Position numbers and translations under genes: made by a program
Shown here: in pieces, positions 8,384 through 16,611 of the stretch
Layout of the letters: each line of letters starts with the position of its first letter
Position numbering within the stretch: position 1 is the stretch's first letter
Notes under the pieces: generated by a model
What the model saw: only the letters and a program-made list of their open reading frames with translations
Database searches by the model: none
Told to the model about the DNA's origin: nothing
Origin: a virus
DNA length: 49,685 bases
Strand: one strand, 5' to 3'
Virus record (IMG/VR): IMGVR_UViG_3300049847_000812
Coordinates: 1 to 49,685 of that record

Positions 8384-8746
8384 TCAGGGGACAATTGTTC
8401 CTCTGAGATTGCTTGGAGCAGGAAGTTTCGTATCCGGGAGAGAAAAGGTTACGACATTCGACGGATCGGATGTCACCCCCTTTCCGTCTGTGGCTCGCAC
8501 CCGCCAGGCATAGGCCGTCGCTGGCGATACGGACGTATCGTTGTACGTTGTTGGCGTGAGCGGCAACGTGCCAGAAACGGGGACAAAGTTCGTGCACCCT
8601 GCGCCCGTGCATCGTTCCATAACGTACCCTGTGACACGCGTGTCAGTAACAGCATCCCACCCGAGCTGCACGCTGGCCGCTTGCGCCAGCGTTGGGATGA
8701 TCATGGCGGACATAATTATCGCTTTGACGAACCATCTCTTAATCAT
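8384..8746 (-). CDS. Secreted fibronectin type III protein
   Basis: 120 aa. The start at 8746 was chosen for GGAGAG upstream and the signal peptide that follows (MIKRWFVKAIIMSAMI, ending TLAQA). The mature protein is one FN3 domain: VQLGWDAVTDTRVTGYVMER, then YNDTSVSPATAYAWRVRATD and the closing SNVVTFSLP. FN3 domains bind proteins or sugars and are common on phage and bacterial surfaces; one with a Sec signal should act in the periplasm or at the surface. It belongs to the exported-protein island 7.7-10.6 kb. Confidence 0.75.
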   Translation of the reverse strand: MIKRWFVKAIIMSAMIIPTLAQAASVQLGWDAVTDTRVTGYVMERCTGAGCTNFVPVSGTLPLTPTTYNDTSVSPATAYAWRVRATDGKGVTSDPSNVVTFSLPDTKLPAPSNLRGTIVP

Positions 8747-8760
8747 ATTCGCTCTCCATT

Positions 8761-8946
8761 TCATTTTGTCACCTTGTATGTAGTCGATCGCATTGTGGCC
8801 TCTTCATACTCCATTATCCACCGGCGCCCCTCTTCGAGTAACTCTTGTTGAACAATATTGTATTCGTTGATTAAGTAGGGCTGACCATGTTCTATGAGGA
8901 AGGCCAGCTCATTTCGGCGTGCGAACATATCGTGCAGTGTCCTCAT
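8761..8946 (-). CDS. Small hypothetical protein in the exported-protein island
   Basis: 61 aa, unrecognised, helical and charged (RNELAFLIEH, QQELLEEGRRWIMEYEEA), with no signal or membrane segment. It starts two bases after the stop of the preceding gene, which suggests coupled translation. It is the only apparently cytoplasmic protein between the secreted ones. Confidence 0.6.
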   Translation of the reverse strand: MRTLHDMFARRNELAFLIEHGQPYLINEYNIVQQELLEEGRRWIMEYEEATMRSTTYKVTK

Positions 8947-8948
8947 GC

Positions 8949-9437
8949 CTATTCCCCCTGGACAAATGAGGTGCCATAATACGTCTCGTAGATGGAGACG
9001 ATAATCTTGAGGCGATAACGATTGTTCCCTAATTTTGTGCAGCGCTTGATCGGGCTCATGGCCAGGAAGTGCGCACAGCTGCGTTTGCTTCGAGCCGTGG
9101 CATAGAATGTGACCTTTTTTGGAGGCTGGTTGCCAGGCTGATTATTATAGGAGGGGAATGGACCGGTTCCATTCAGGTAGGCATTCCAGGCATCTACGAG
9201 ATTCTGAAGCTGCTCGAAGAAGCCTGCTGGCGCCGGGGCAGGGCCAGACCCGATATCGTAGAGATCACCCAATGGACTGGGTGGCATATCGTAGGGATCA
9301 TTCCCTGGCTGGCCTGAGGCTGGTCCTGAGACACTCTCAATGGCGTCGGCCATGTCATTTTCGGCTCCAGCATCGTAGGCGAAGGCATGGAAATGGACCA
9401 TCAGTAAAAAGGCTATAGCGACGAATACTTTGTGCAT
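8949..9437 (-). CDS. Secreted two-cysteine-family protein
   Basis: 162 aa. The start at 9437 was chosen because AGAAAGAG lies upstream and a signal peptide follows (MHKVFVAIAFLLMVHFHAFA). The mature part begins acidic, then Pro/Gly-rich (PPSPLGDLYDIGSGPAPAPA), and ends with a strand, SCAHFLAM, RCTKLGNN, a strand, and the final VQGE. The strand-Cys-loop-Cys-strand pattern is shared with 2836-3597 and 10095-10637; the last also ends in VQGE. Two cysteines about 13 residues apart may pair. Function unknown; periplasmic or extracellular. Confidence 0.7.
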   Translation of the reverse strand: MHKVFVAIAFLLMVHFHAFAYDAGAENDMADAIESVSGPASGQPGNDPYDMPPSPLGDLYDIGSGPAPAPAGFFEQLQNLVDAWNAYLNGTGPFPSYNNQPGNQPPKKVTFYATARSKRSCAHFLAMSPIKRCTKLGNNRYRLKIIVSIYETYYGTSFVQGE

Positions 9438-9439
9438 TG

Positions 9440-10102
9440 TTACTCTTTCTGCTGTGGGCTGATGTCTATCAGTACTCTCGCAGGAGGATACTGATCGTCT
9501 GGGCCTGGGATGGCGATAGTCGCATGCACAGGGAGACGGCTCGAAGTGATGCATACCTCGTGCCCTGGCGCAGACTCGCCGAACTGGTTGCGTGCTGTGA
9601 CCTTGTGGCAGACGACCATGTCTGGATTCTGCGTATCAGTACTTTCTGGTGAGGCTGTCTCTCCGGTCTTCTCATAGAGACTATTGTCCCCCATTTTGCG
9701 GTAGAGCACGTAATCCTCGCTGTCCTTTGATGTTGTCCATGTGACAGCAACTGATTTTTCGATATCAGATCCATCGATTGTAAATACCATCTCTGTGGGT
9801 GGCAATGGTGGCGTAAGGTCCATGCAGAAAACATTGCTGTATGTCGAGAAATGCCACTGCAAGTCTGCGTCCACATAGTAGGAAAAGGAGCGCCAGCACA
9901 TGCGTGGCGCCTGCAATTCGGCATCATCATAGGTCAAAACGTTCCCTATATTCCCCACGGACTTGTAGTTTACCTCGTCGTAGGATCGCTCAAGACCATA
10001 GCCTGTTGGTGTCGGACCGCCAGACGGAGGGTCCCATTGTAGGGTAACAATCATGCGCGCTTCACCTGTGGTAATGCAGGCCAATAAGAGAAGGCTACTC
10101 AC
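9440..10102 (-). CDS. FN3-like lipoprotein candidate
   Basis: 220 aa from the GTG at 10102, which overlaps the end of the upstream gene. The first residues, VSSLLLLACITTGEARM, contain LLAC, a good lipobox although the n-region is very short. The body looks like two FN3-type domains: VTLQWDPPSGG with GYGLERSYDE, and SVAVTWTTSKDSEDYVLYRK with MVVCHKVTARNQFGESAPG. Longer starts overlap the upstream gene and are less likely. It probably sits on the outer membrane or periplasmic face and may partner the secreted proteins around it. Confidence 0.6.
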   Translation of the reverse strand: MSSLLLLACITTGEARMIVTLQWDPPSGGPTPTGYGLERSYDEVNYKSVGNIGNVLTYDDAELQAPRMCWRSFSYYVDADLQWHFSTYSNVFCMDLTPPLPPTEMVFTIDGSDIEKSVAVTWTTSKDSEDYVLYRKMGDNSLYEKTGETASPESTDTQNPDMVVCHKVTARNQFGESAPGHEVCITSSRLPVHATIAIPGPDDQYPPARVLIDISPQQKE

Positions 10103-10637
10103 CTTGTACGCTGATATAAGTGTAAAAAGGATACGGTATGTAGAGATAAGCTTTCGCCACGCATTGGTTCCAGCGTGTCTTCCCATAGTAGAATTCGCCC
10201 TTTTTGTAGGCAGTAGAAAGAGGGAACATATCCAATAATCGTTCGCACCTGAGGGGAACATGATATCCTATTTTCGCGACAACCATGCCGGTATTATCAT
10301 GCTTCCAGGCAAGAAGCCGTGGATGCGTGAGTGCGCGTTTCATGGCCGGCGTGTTGGGCTGTATTGCCGGGGCGCCCCACATCTCTATGGCCTGGTTGAT
10401 TGCATCCCATATATCCTGCCCAATCTGCTGCTGGTTCTTCACATCATTGTCGCGCACCTCTTTTTGTATCTCTTCTATCTCGCTGCTCAGATGGGATTCG
10501 ATCACGTCGTCGAAGTCGAAGTCCGGGCCCATGTCCGGAAGGCTTTCGCCTGGGTCGGCGAGATCAACGGCCTGGACGGGAATATGCGAAAGAAAAAGAA
10601 GAAACAATAGCGCCGCTCCTAAATAGATAATTCTCAT
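10095..10637 (-). CDS. Secreted two-cysteine-family protein
   Basis: 180 aa with a signal peptide (MRIIYLGAALLFLLFLSH, ending PVQA). The mature N-terminus is acidic (PDMGPDFDFDDVIESHL), then helical. The C-terminal part has VVAKIGYHVPLRCERLLDMF, a basic loop, WNQCVAKAYLYIPY and the final VQGE, the same arrangement and ending as 8949-9437. Its start overlaps the stop of the HTH gene upstream and its stop overlaps the start of the lipoprotein downstream, so the exported proteins are made as one coupled set. Confidence 0.7.
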   Translation of the reverse strand: MRIIYLGAALLFLLFLSHIPVQAVDLADPGESLPDMGPDFDFDDVIESHLSSEIEEIQKEVRDNDVKNQQQIGQDIWDAINQAIEMWGAPAIQPNTPAMKRALTHPRLLAWKHDNTGMVVAKIGYHVPLRCERLLDMFPLSTAYKKGEFYYGKTRWNQCVAKAYLYIPYPFYTYISVQGE

Positions 10638-10891
10638 GGAATCTCCACTTTGTTATAGTCGTCGATCATGTGCCGATAATGAAATAAGCCTGTGCGCACA
10701 TAAATATCAGATGGATGGCTCAGAAGCCATATGAGTCGCAATGCCGATGCTGGGGCTGGCTTTCCATCTAGCCAGGATTGTATCTCTTTTTTGGTATGGC
10801 CTATCATAATTGCGAGATCATCAATCGTCCAACCGCTCATGGCAATGGCATGCGCGAGATGGTCTGCGTCAATCTCTTGTTTCAATTCCAT
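10634..10891 (-). CDS. Helix-turn-helix protein
   Basis: 85 aa. Residues about 10-60 fit a Cro/CI- or HigA-like HTH: HLAHAIAMSGWTIDDLAIMI, then HTKKEIQSWLDGKPAPASAL. It resembles phage proteins in which an HTH recognises a start-site operator, but no repressor dimerisation domain is visible. It overlaps the next gene by four bases. It may control the exported-protein genes downstream; this is inference. Confidence 0.65.
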   Translation of the reverse strand: MELKQEIDADHLAHAIAMSGWTIDDLAIMIGHTKKEIQSWLDGKPAPASALRLIWLLSHPSDIYVRTGLFHYRHMIDDYNKVEIP

Positions 10892-10895
10892 ACTA

Positions 10896-12011
10896 TCACC
10901 ATAAGTTCATTTGTGTCGTAGGTTCCAGGCAGTGAGGGCTACACCATATTCGCTCTCTGTTGGCATTATCACGGCCACGCCCAGTGCCTTGGTTAGCCAT
11001 GCCGCCTTGCGCTTTCCAAGCAATTGTGCGCCACGTACTCGGCATGGCATGCTCTCCTTCATATCCGCAGAGCACGATGCGCAGCTGTGGATCATTACCG
11101 TGCGCTATAGCCCATTCCCGAACCTCTGGGGCAACATCTTCGTCAATGCCGTACAAGTTTCCCGCGCGATCTTTATGGCTATAAGGAGGATCCAGCACAA
11201 TGCCAGTGAGCCCAATCTTCGTCGTCGGCGAAGGTCCAAGGATGCGCTGCCAACCACCACAACAGACCCGGACGCGCTGCAAGCGCCCATGGAGGGCATG
11301 GAAATATGTCAAAAGATTCCTATCTATAGACTGCCGATGCACGCCTTGCCCTCTGTTCCCCAGGTGCAGGAGCTGCCGCCGCACGCCTTGCCCGCTGTTC
11401 TCCAGGTGCAAGCGCTGCCGCCGCACGCCTCTGTTCCCCATGTGCAAGCGCTTGCGATGCACGCCTTTCCCGCTGTCACCCAGGTGCAGGAGATGCCGAT
11501 GCACGCCTTTCCCGCTGTTCCCCAGGTGCAGGAGATGCCGATGCACGCCTTGCCCGCTGTCACCCAGGTACATGAGCTGCCGATGCCCGTCCTCGTCTGT
11601 GACGACTTGCCATGGACCTGAGTTCTCCTCATTGCACCAACCGCCACCAATCCATAGGCAAACCCCCCACAGCCACCACCCGGCGATCTGAATATCATAG
11701 TATTCCGGATCGCCTTCCAGCCGGCGTGTCAAAGTCGCACGTCGTTCTCGCAACCAGACATGTCTAGCATGAAGGTCACACTCGTGGGCGATGGTATCTG
11801 CCCATTGTGCGGTGCCTTCAGGATCATGCTTCAGTGCGCGAAAGACATTACAGACAAACCCGTCGCGGTCATTTACTGTTTCAATGCCTGGATCATGCGG
11901 GCGACCAAACAGCACAGCACCACTCCCAAAGAAAGGCTCGACATAATTGGGCACATTTCCAAGGGCTTGCCATATAAGCGGCGCAACGGTTGATTTTCCC
12001 CCAAACCACAG
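10896..12011 (-). CDS. D12-type N6-adenine DNA methyltransferase with repeat insert
   Basis: About 371 aa. D12-class enzymes (Dam/DpnM-like) methylate adenine in DNA. The N-terminal signature is present as LWFGGKSTVAPLIWQAL then YVEPFFGSGAVLF; the catalytic motif is VLDPPYSHKD. To include WFGGKS the gene must start at a CTG (12011), since an in-frame TGA lies at 12017-12015 and no ATG, GTG or TTG fits; the GTG at 11954 would cut off the SAM-binding N-terminus. Between motif I and DPPY lies an insert of about six 14-residue repeats (GVHRHLLHLGNSGK-like) not usual in the family. The enzyme probably shields phage DNA from host restriction. Confidence 0.8.
   Translation of the reverse strand: MWFGGKSTVAPLIWQALGNVPNYVEPFFGSGAVLFGRPHDPGIETVNDRDGFVCNVFRALKHDPEGTAQWADTIAHECDLHARHVWLRERRATLTRRLEGDPEYYDIQIAGWWLWGVCLWIGGGWCNEENSGPWQVVTDEDGHRQLMYLGDSGQGVHRHLLHLGNSGKGVHRHLLHLGDSGKGVHRKRLHMGNRGVRRQRLHLENSGQGVRRQLLHLGNRGQGVHRQSIDRNLLTYFHALHGRLQRVRVCCGGWQRILGPSPTTKIGLTGIVLDPPYSHKDRAGNLYGIDEDVAPEVREWAIAHGNDPQLRIVLCGYEGEHAMPSTWRTIAWKAQGGMANQGTGRGRDNANRERIWCSPHCLEPTTQMNLW
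11336..11584. repeat. 42-bp minisatellite inside the methyltransferase gene
   Basis: Six tandem units of 42 bp, one shortened to 36, plus a partial seventh. Units begin GATGCACGCC or GCCGCACGCC, and most contain CAGGTGCA. As 42 and 36 are multiples of three, every frame stays open, which creates several false plus-strand reading frames here. The units encode 14-residue His/Gly/Arg/Leu repeats. Confidence 0.85.
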
Positions 12012-12016
12012 TACTC

Positions 12017-12050
12017 ACGGGAAGGGAGACTTGAGAGTCTCCCTTCCCGT
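12017..12050. terminator. Perfect 15-bp hairpin before the methyltransferase
   Basis: ACGGGAAGGGAGACT (12017-12031) and AGTCTCCCTTCCCGT (12036-12050) are exact complements with a four-base loop. On the transcribed minus strand it ends only a few bases before the CTG start of the methyltransferase and overlaps its in-frame TGA. It could be a terminator for the upstream genes, or it could limit ribosome entry at the odd start. Confidence 0.65.
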
Positions 12051-12078
12051 TACTCCTTCTTGTTCCAAAAACTCTCCA

Positions 12079-12525
12079 TCAGTTATTTTGCTCATTTGTC
12101 TCTCTTTTTATCCCGTGGCGTTTAAGGATGTCATGAACGGTTTGCCCTGCCATTCCATAGGCTCTGCCCAGGCTCCGAAAACTTTCACCTTGCAGATACC
12201 GCTTAATAATTTGCTCCTTATAGGCGGCAAAGGTTGTAGTATCGTGTCTATGCCATGATTTTTTTGGCTTCCCCCCACGCTTAAACCATTTCGCTACGCT
12301 TTGTTCGAGCATTAGCTCTGATGCCAATAACTGCTTTCTGGCTACATGCCACTTATCTCGCATAGGGCGTGGATATTCTGTTGGCGAAAGAGAATCCACG
12401 ATTTGGGTCATGTGCTTGCGCCACTTCACACGACATAGGCCTGGGCACGTAATCGCCCCTACACCTACTGGCTTCGCATAAAATGTGCGTCTATGGCAAA
12501 TAGGGCACATCTGACTGATTGTCAC
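12079..12525 (-). CDS. Zinc-knuckle plus helix-turn-helix DNA-binding protein
   Basis: 148 aa. The GTG at 12525 was chosen because it overlaps the stop of the gene upstream (GTGA) with AGAAGAG before it. The N-terminus holds CPIC and CPGLC pairs about 20 residues apart, a likely zinc site. The C-terminus (about 100-140) is a Hin-like HTH: YLQGESFRSLGRAYGMAGQT then VHDILKRHGI. It may be a transcription regulator or a resolvase-like DNA-binding module without a catalytic domain. Confidence 0.6.
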   Translation of the reverse strand: MTISQMCPICHRRTFYAKPVGVGAITCPGLCRVKWRKHMTQIVDSLSPTEYPRPMRDKWHVARKQLLASELMLEQSVAKWFKRGGKPKKSWHRHDTTTFAAYKEQIIKRYLQGESFRSLGRAYGMAGQTVHDILKRHGIKRETNEQNN

Positions 12526-12899
12526 CTCTTCTTGTCGAAGAACCCAGCCTGTTCCTGAGCGCACAACAATGCCCTTCTTTCTAATGCGGCAATTGTTTCA
12601 ATATCGGTAATCTGATCACCATGCCAGTGCCCCAGCGCCAGGCGGATGTTACGGTGCAGCCGTGGTGCTATTTTGGATTGCGGCAAGCGGAGCAAGGCCT
12701 CTTCTGGGCTGTCCCCTGCTTCAAGAGATAGGCAGAAATCCCGAATATCTCGTGAGGCTGAAGCGCATTGCTCACGATCATCTTCTGGGAAGGCATCAGT
12801 TGCATACCATTGAAAATGAAGATTATTCACCAAAAACCCCATAAGGACTTTGCCGAGCTTCGTGTCAATGCTCGTATCGTAGCGATCCATCCACCTCAT
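12522..12899 (-). CDS. Hypothetical protein downstream of the cytochrome
   Basis: 125 aa, unrecognised, soluble, with several cysteines, Trp and acidic stretches (FPEDDREQCASASRDIRDFC; LEAGDSPEEALLRLPQ). It starts by an ATGA overlap with the stop of the HzsA-like gene and ends by a GTGA overlap with the next, so it sits in a tightly coupled set. No motif indicates a link to electron transfer. Confidence 0.6.
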   Translation of the reverse strand: MRWMDRYDTSIDTKLGKVLMGFLVNNLHFQWYATDAFPEDDREQCASASRDIRDFCLSLEAGDSPEEALLRLPQSKIAPRLHRNIRLALGHWHGDQITDIETIAALERRALLCAQEQAGFFDKKR

Positions 12900-15532
12900 G
12901 GCACCACCAGCTCTCTTGTCTGCATGTTCCCTGCATTATCCTGCACTGTGGCGACCCAATGGCCTGGCATGCGCGGTAAAGACAAACGCCCAGCGCCCAG
13001 ACTCGTTGCCTGCTGCGGCAGGCCATTCCGTGTCACATATAATGTTCCCATATTTATTCCAGACGCAGCATCGGCAAGCCCTAGCAGTAGCTCCTCTCCC
13101 GTATCGTGCAGCGTGATGGTCGGCTTCACCGTGTCATCCAAATAGCGTGTGCCGATCGGGGCGCCGATATCGATCCATGCCAGGATGTCGCGCTTTTCCT
13201 GATCAGTCAGGAGCGTGGATGCAGGGCAGCCCGTGCCCATATCGACATCATCATTTCGCGAGGCGTTGGTAAGGCCATCGGTGCGCTGCCCGACGACTTT
13301 CCATCCGAGCAGTGAACGACGAGACTGCAATTTCCGCACGTACCTGCTTGAGTTCCAGCCAATCCATTGTTGGGGCGTTCCGGCAGGTGGCTTAGTGCCC
13401 CACTGGGCGTTTGGATCGTTCGCCAGCCGATTGTAATCGTTTGGGAGCCCGTTTGGATCGTTGGATACAATGTCGAAACGAAGGTTCCCGGCTGCTGTGG
13501 CATTGTGGCAGGCGAGGCAAGCTTGGAGTTTCGGCCTGATGTCTCGGACATACTCTATGCTCCGTGCTGGTTGTTGCGTGAGGTCGTCTGGGATATACCC
13601 AGGTTGGCCCGCTACGGTATTATCGAAATTTGTCCCCACCTGGTTGTGTGCATGGCAACCACCACAGTCATGGCGATTCTCGCCGGGGCGCACCTGGTGC
13701 CACGTCTGTGAGTTGGTCAGCGCCATTCCCCTGCTGTCGAGGAGCTGGAAGGTGAAGGGTGTGTCGGCTGGTATCCTGGAGAGGAAGCTCGTATCGGGAT
13801 TGCCGTCCGGATCAAGTGGCGCGCCAGGCTTGCGAAGAGGTATCTCTCCCAGGATACGCAATTTCTCCTGCCCGATGTGCCCTACATATGGCTCAAGCCC
13901 CGTGGGGAACACATCGGGGAGAGGTTCCTGGACCACGATCCTCACACTGTGCATCTCACTATTGCTCCACAGACCAGCCATTGCGCCCTGCCAGCCCCAG
14001 TTGCTATTCGCCTGATCCGCACGATTAAAGTCGTCCAGCTTGCCAGGAAGGTTCCCCTGACCTGGGTCGGTGTTGCGTTTGTAGAAGCTGCTAGTACCGA
14101 CTAGGCCATAGGGCGTGCCAGGAAGAAGCATGGGATGAGAGGATGCCGGCAACCAGGGTAGCTCTGGTGGCGCGGGCGCCCCATACTTCTCCTGCCACGT
14201 GACCACCGCCTGCGGGAACCACTCATTGCGTTCCGGCGTCTGGTAGATCAGTGTGAGGGCTGAGGGCAGCTGTGCCGCATTGCCTCCGGGGAGAAGATAG
14301 ATGCCTGAATCATAGGTTGGTTGCGCCACGCCGAAGTGGTGATTGGCGGGCCCGGGTGTGTAGGAGAGTAGCACGTCGTTGCCGGGCGCGGCGGCAGGAT
14401 GGGTCACCTTGCCGACGTACTGGCCATTGACAATGGCCGACATCTCGTCGCGCTCAGAGGCAAAGGGCGTCCGTGCTGTCAGCCCCACCGGGGAGAAGGC
14501 GTAATAGTCTTTCCAGGGCATATTATTCACGTAGCCCTGGTAGAGGAACGGATTCTGCCTGGCTGTCGGAGAACCAAAGCGCGGGAACGCGGTAATGGAG
14601 CCAAGCGGATAGAAGGTGAAGGAGTTGAGCGTGCCGAAGCCGTTATTATTCTTATTGTAATAAAAATCGGTAATAATGTCTCCGTTGCCCTGCTGCGCCT
14701 GAAAGTGCACGGCATTTTCCTTGGCCCCTATAGCACTCATCAGTGGTCCCCAACCACGGCCGTCAGGGAATGAAGCCCACAGGCCCCAGAGACGACGATC
14801 ACGGAGCCCATGCGCTTCGTAGGATGTCCACATGATTCTGCCGTCAATTAAGGGGGCAGGGTGGAGGGCAGAGCCGAGATTCAGGAAACCGACCTCTTCT
14901 TGTATCCCTGTGGTCTCGTCGAGCACATAGAGCTTGTAGTTCTCGTCGGTGAAGGTTTTGTTTGGGATGGCGCCGTTGCGGTTGCTGACGAAGGCTAATT
15001 TGTTCCCTGCGAGAGGAGCTGTCCCAACGTTGAATATTCCATGGCCTAGCGCAGCCTTGGTCGTTGGAGCCCCTGCGATAGGCGTATATTCACCGAAGGT
15101 CAGCTGCATCTTGACGCGTGTCGCAATATGTATCTTCCACAGGTTACAATCAGCGCGCGGGAGATTGCGTCGTTGCTGATTCCTCGCCACCACGTCGGTA
15201 CAAAAGGAATAGTACACATACTGAGCATCGAAACTCACCACGGGGTCGAGCACCGCGCCTTGCGTGCCAGCATCGACCAGCACCTCAGGGGCTCCGCTAC
15301 CGGGATCGAGCAGCATCAGGTGCGTCCCTGGTTCTAACTGCATAGTTGTGAAGACGTCAGGGAGCTTCGCGAGCACGGTATTGCCATAACGTGGCGAGGA
15401 GAGAAAGATCACCGGATAGGAGAGAGGATTCGCAGCATGTGCTATCCCGGCCAGAAGCCCAAGCAGGAAGCCAAGTATCACCCACAGAATAAACCGATTA
15501 CGCAATCGACGATGATGTTCGACCAGGGTCAT
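12896..15532 (-). CDS. HzsA-like secreted dihaem c-type cytochrome
   Basis: 878 aa. The start at 15532 overlaps the stop of the methyltransferase gene (ATGA). A basic N-terminus and hydrophobic run lead to GIAHA, a Sec signal. Residues about 40-560 look like a TolB/WD40-type propeller (YVYYSFC, LAFVSNRNGAIPN, IYLLPGG). Two haem-c sites follow: CGGCH at 623-627 after WHQVRPGENRHD, and CLACH at 672-676 after YVRDIRPKLQA. A typical cytochrome end (LLTDQEKRDILAWIDIGAP) precedes a beta-sandwich-like tail. This order matches proteins annotated as hydrazine synthase alpha-subunit family, most of which are not shown to make hydrazine. It should be exported and depend on host haem ligation. Confidence 0.7.
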   Translation of the reverse strand: MTLVEHHRRLRNRFILWVILGFLLGLLAGIAHAANPLSYPVIFLSSPRYGNTVLAKLPDVFTTMQLEPGTHLMLLDPGSGAPEVLVDAGTQGAVLDPVVSFDAQYVYYSFCTDVVARNQQRRNLPRADCNLWKIHIATRVKMQLTFGEYTPIAGAPTTKAALGHGIFNVGTAPLAGNKLAFVSNRNGAIPNKTFTDENYKLYVLDETTGIQEEVGFLNLGSALHPAPLIDGRIMWTSYEAHGLRDRRLWGLWASFPDGRGWGPLMSAIGAKENAVHFQAQQGNGDIITDFYYNKNNNGFGTLNSFTFYPLGSITAFPRFGSPTARQNPFLYQGYVNNMPWKDYYAFSPVGLTARTPFASERDEMSAIVNGQYVGKVTHPAAAPGNDVLLSYTPGPANHHFGVAQPTYDSGIYLLPGGNAAQLPSALTLIYQTPERNEWFPQAVVTWQEKYGAPAPPELPWLPASSHPMLLPGTPYGLVGTSSFYKRNTDPGQGNLPGKLDDFNRADQANSNWGWQGAMAGLWSNSEMHSVRIVVQEPLPDVFPTGLEPYVGHIGQEKLRILGEIPLRKPGAPLDPDGNPDTSFLSRIPADTPFTFQLLDSRGMALTNSQTWHQVRPGENRHDCGGCHAHNQVGTNFDNTVAGQPGYIPDDLTQQPARSIEYVRDIRPKLQACLACHNATAAGNLRFDIVSNDPNGLPNDYNRLANDPNAQWGTKPPAGTPQQWIGWNSSRYVRKLQSRRSLLGWKVVGQRTDGLTNASRNDDVDMGTGCPASTLLTDQEKRDILAWIDIGAPIGTRYLDDTVKPTITLHDTGEELLLGLADAASGINMGTLYVTRNGLPQQATSLGAGRLSLPRMPGHWVATVQDNAGNMQTRELVVP

Positions 15533-16173
15533 AAATTTTCCCTTTGAATCCGTTGATATAATTGCACCCCAACCCATTCAGTGTAGGCCTGGGGGATAGC
15601 CTGAGCTAATTCATGACGATTCATCCAATCTATTCCCATAGCCTTTTTCGCTGCGGCCATATTGGCAAAATGCCCAGCGACCGTTATGTACCCACTTTTT
15701 GATGCGCCTCTACCTGGCTGAGGGACACGCTCGGGATGAGTTTCATGGTCTGGCGCAAATAACAAGAGAGAGGATTCAAAAAGGCGATGCCGATACAATG
15801 ATAATCCAAACATTGTGCCGCATAGCATAATAGGCCAGTGCAAGGGAGCGCCCATGACATTCTCTATTACCCATGGCTTGCCTGTTTTTTGTAATAGCTC
15901 TCGCACGACAGGCAATAATGCTTCCCGTGGTTTTTGTGCATGTATTTTTCTGGTGATACTGTATGCCTGGCATGGGGGGCTGGCATGAATCACATCAAAA
16001 TCTCCGCCATATTTCTGACAAAAAATCATGGCGTCATCACAGATAAAATCATCACCAGCATATCGTGGCTGAGGGATTATATCGATACCAGTGACATGGA
16101 ACCCTGCTTGTTGATATCCGCGGGAACATCCGCCGGCTCCACAAAATAAATCGAGGAGTCTCAGTTTAGGCAT
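15529..16173 (-). CDS. DNA cytosine-C5 methyltransferase
   Basis: 214 aa with AAGGAAG just upstream of the ATG. Family motifs are clear: DLFCGAGG at residues 8-15 (SAM binding), SPPCQAYS with catalytic Cys68, and ENV at 104-106 (motif VIII). At 214 residues it is shorter than most enzymes of the family; the target-recognition region must be small. Phage enzymes of this type methylate their own DNA against host restriction. Its stop overlaps the start of the cytochrome gene. Confidence 0.85.
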   Translation of the reverse strand: MPKLRLLDLFCGAGGCSRGYQQAGFHVTGIDIIPQPRYAGDDFICDDAMIFCQKYGGDFDVIHASPPCQAYSITRKIHAQKPREALLPVVRELLQKTGKPWVIENVMGAPLHWPIMLCGTMFGLSLYRHRLFESSLLLFAPDHETHPERVPQPGRGASKSGYITVAGHFANMAAAKKAMGIDWMNRHELAQAIPQAYTEWVGVQLYQRIQRENL

Positions 16174-16199
16174 TATCTTCCTTTTTCGGACATGGTCAT

Positions 16200-16487
16200 T
16201 TACTTTTCTCCAATAATAATGCCATCCGCATTGCCGAATAGGATTTCGTTTATTAACCCCACTTCGCTTTGTGTGAGCTTCATTGGGTCCATGGCAAGCA
16301 ATAATCCAATATGATATTGATGATCCATAATATATGCTTCGCGGATAGCCTCATGCCATAGCCACAGATGGAGATGCATGAACCATGTTTTTTTGCGCTT
16401 TTTTGCGAAGAGCGACTTGGGGATGAAGATTTCTCTGCCAGAAATAGAAAAGACTGATTGTTGCTGTTTTGATATGGTTCTTGACAT
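16200..16487 (-). CDS. Hypothetical protein
   Basis: 95 aa, unrecognised; AGGGAA precedes the ATG. The N-terminus is basic (PKSLFAKKRKKTW), the middle is rich in Trp/His (HLHLWLWHEAIREAY), and the end is acidic. No membrane segment or known motif was seen. It sits between the Cas6-like fragment and the cytosine methyltransferase. Confidence 0.6.
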   Translation of the reverse strand: MSRTISKQQQSVFSISGREIFIPKSLFAKKRKKTWFMHLHLWLWHEAIREAYIMDHQYHIGLLLAMDPMKLTQSEVGLINEILFGNADGIIIGEK

Positions 16488-16611
16488 TGCGTTCCCTTTT
16501 ATCGAAGGTATCGCGCAGAGAGCGGCTGCCAGGTGATAAGGCTGGCCCGGTGATCATCCGGTTGCCGCTCTTGAGGAGAGAGAGTAGATTGTACCCTGGA
16601 TGGTTTAAACT

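Noticed and set aside
10911-11621. 236-codon plus-strand open frame, with other open frames in the same area
   Set aside because: They exist because the 42-bp repeat keeps all frames open; the minus-strand methyltransferase carries the real motifs.
13461-14015. Long plus-strand frame opposite the cytochrome gene
   Set aside because: Antisense to a strong gene with signal peptide and haem motifs; no ribosome site or protein-like composition.
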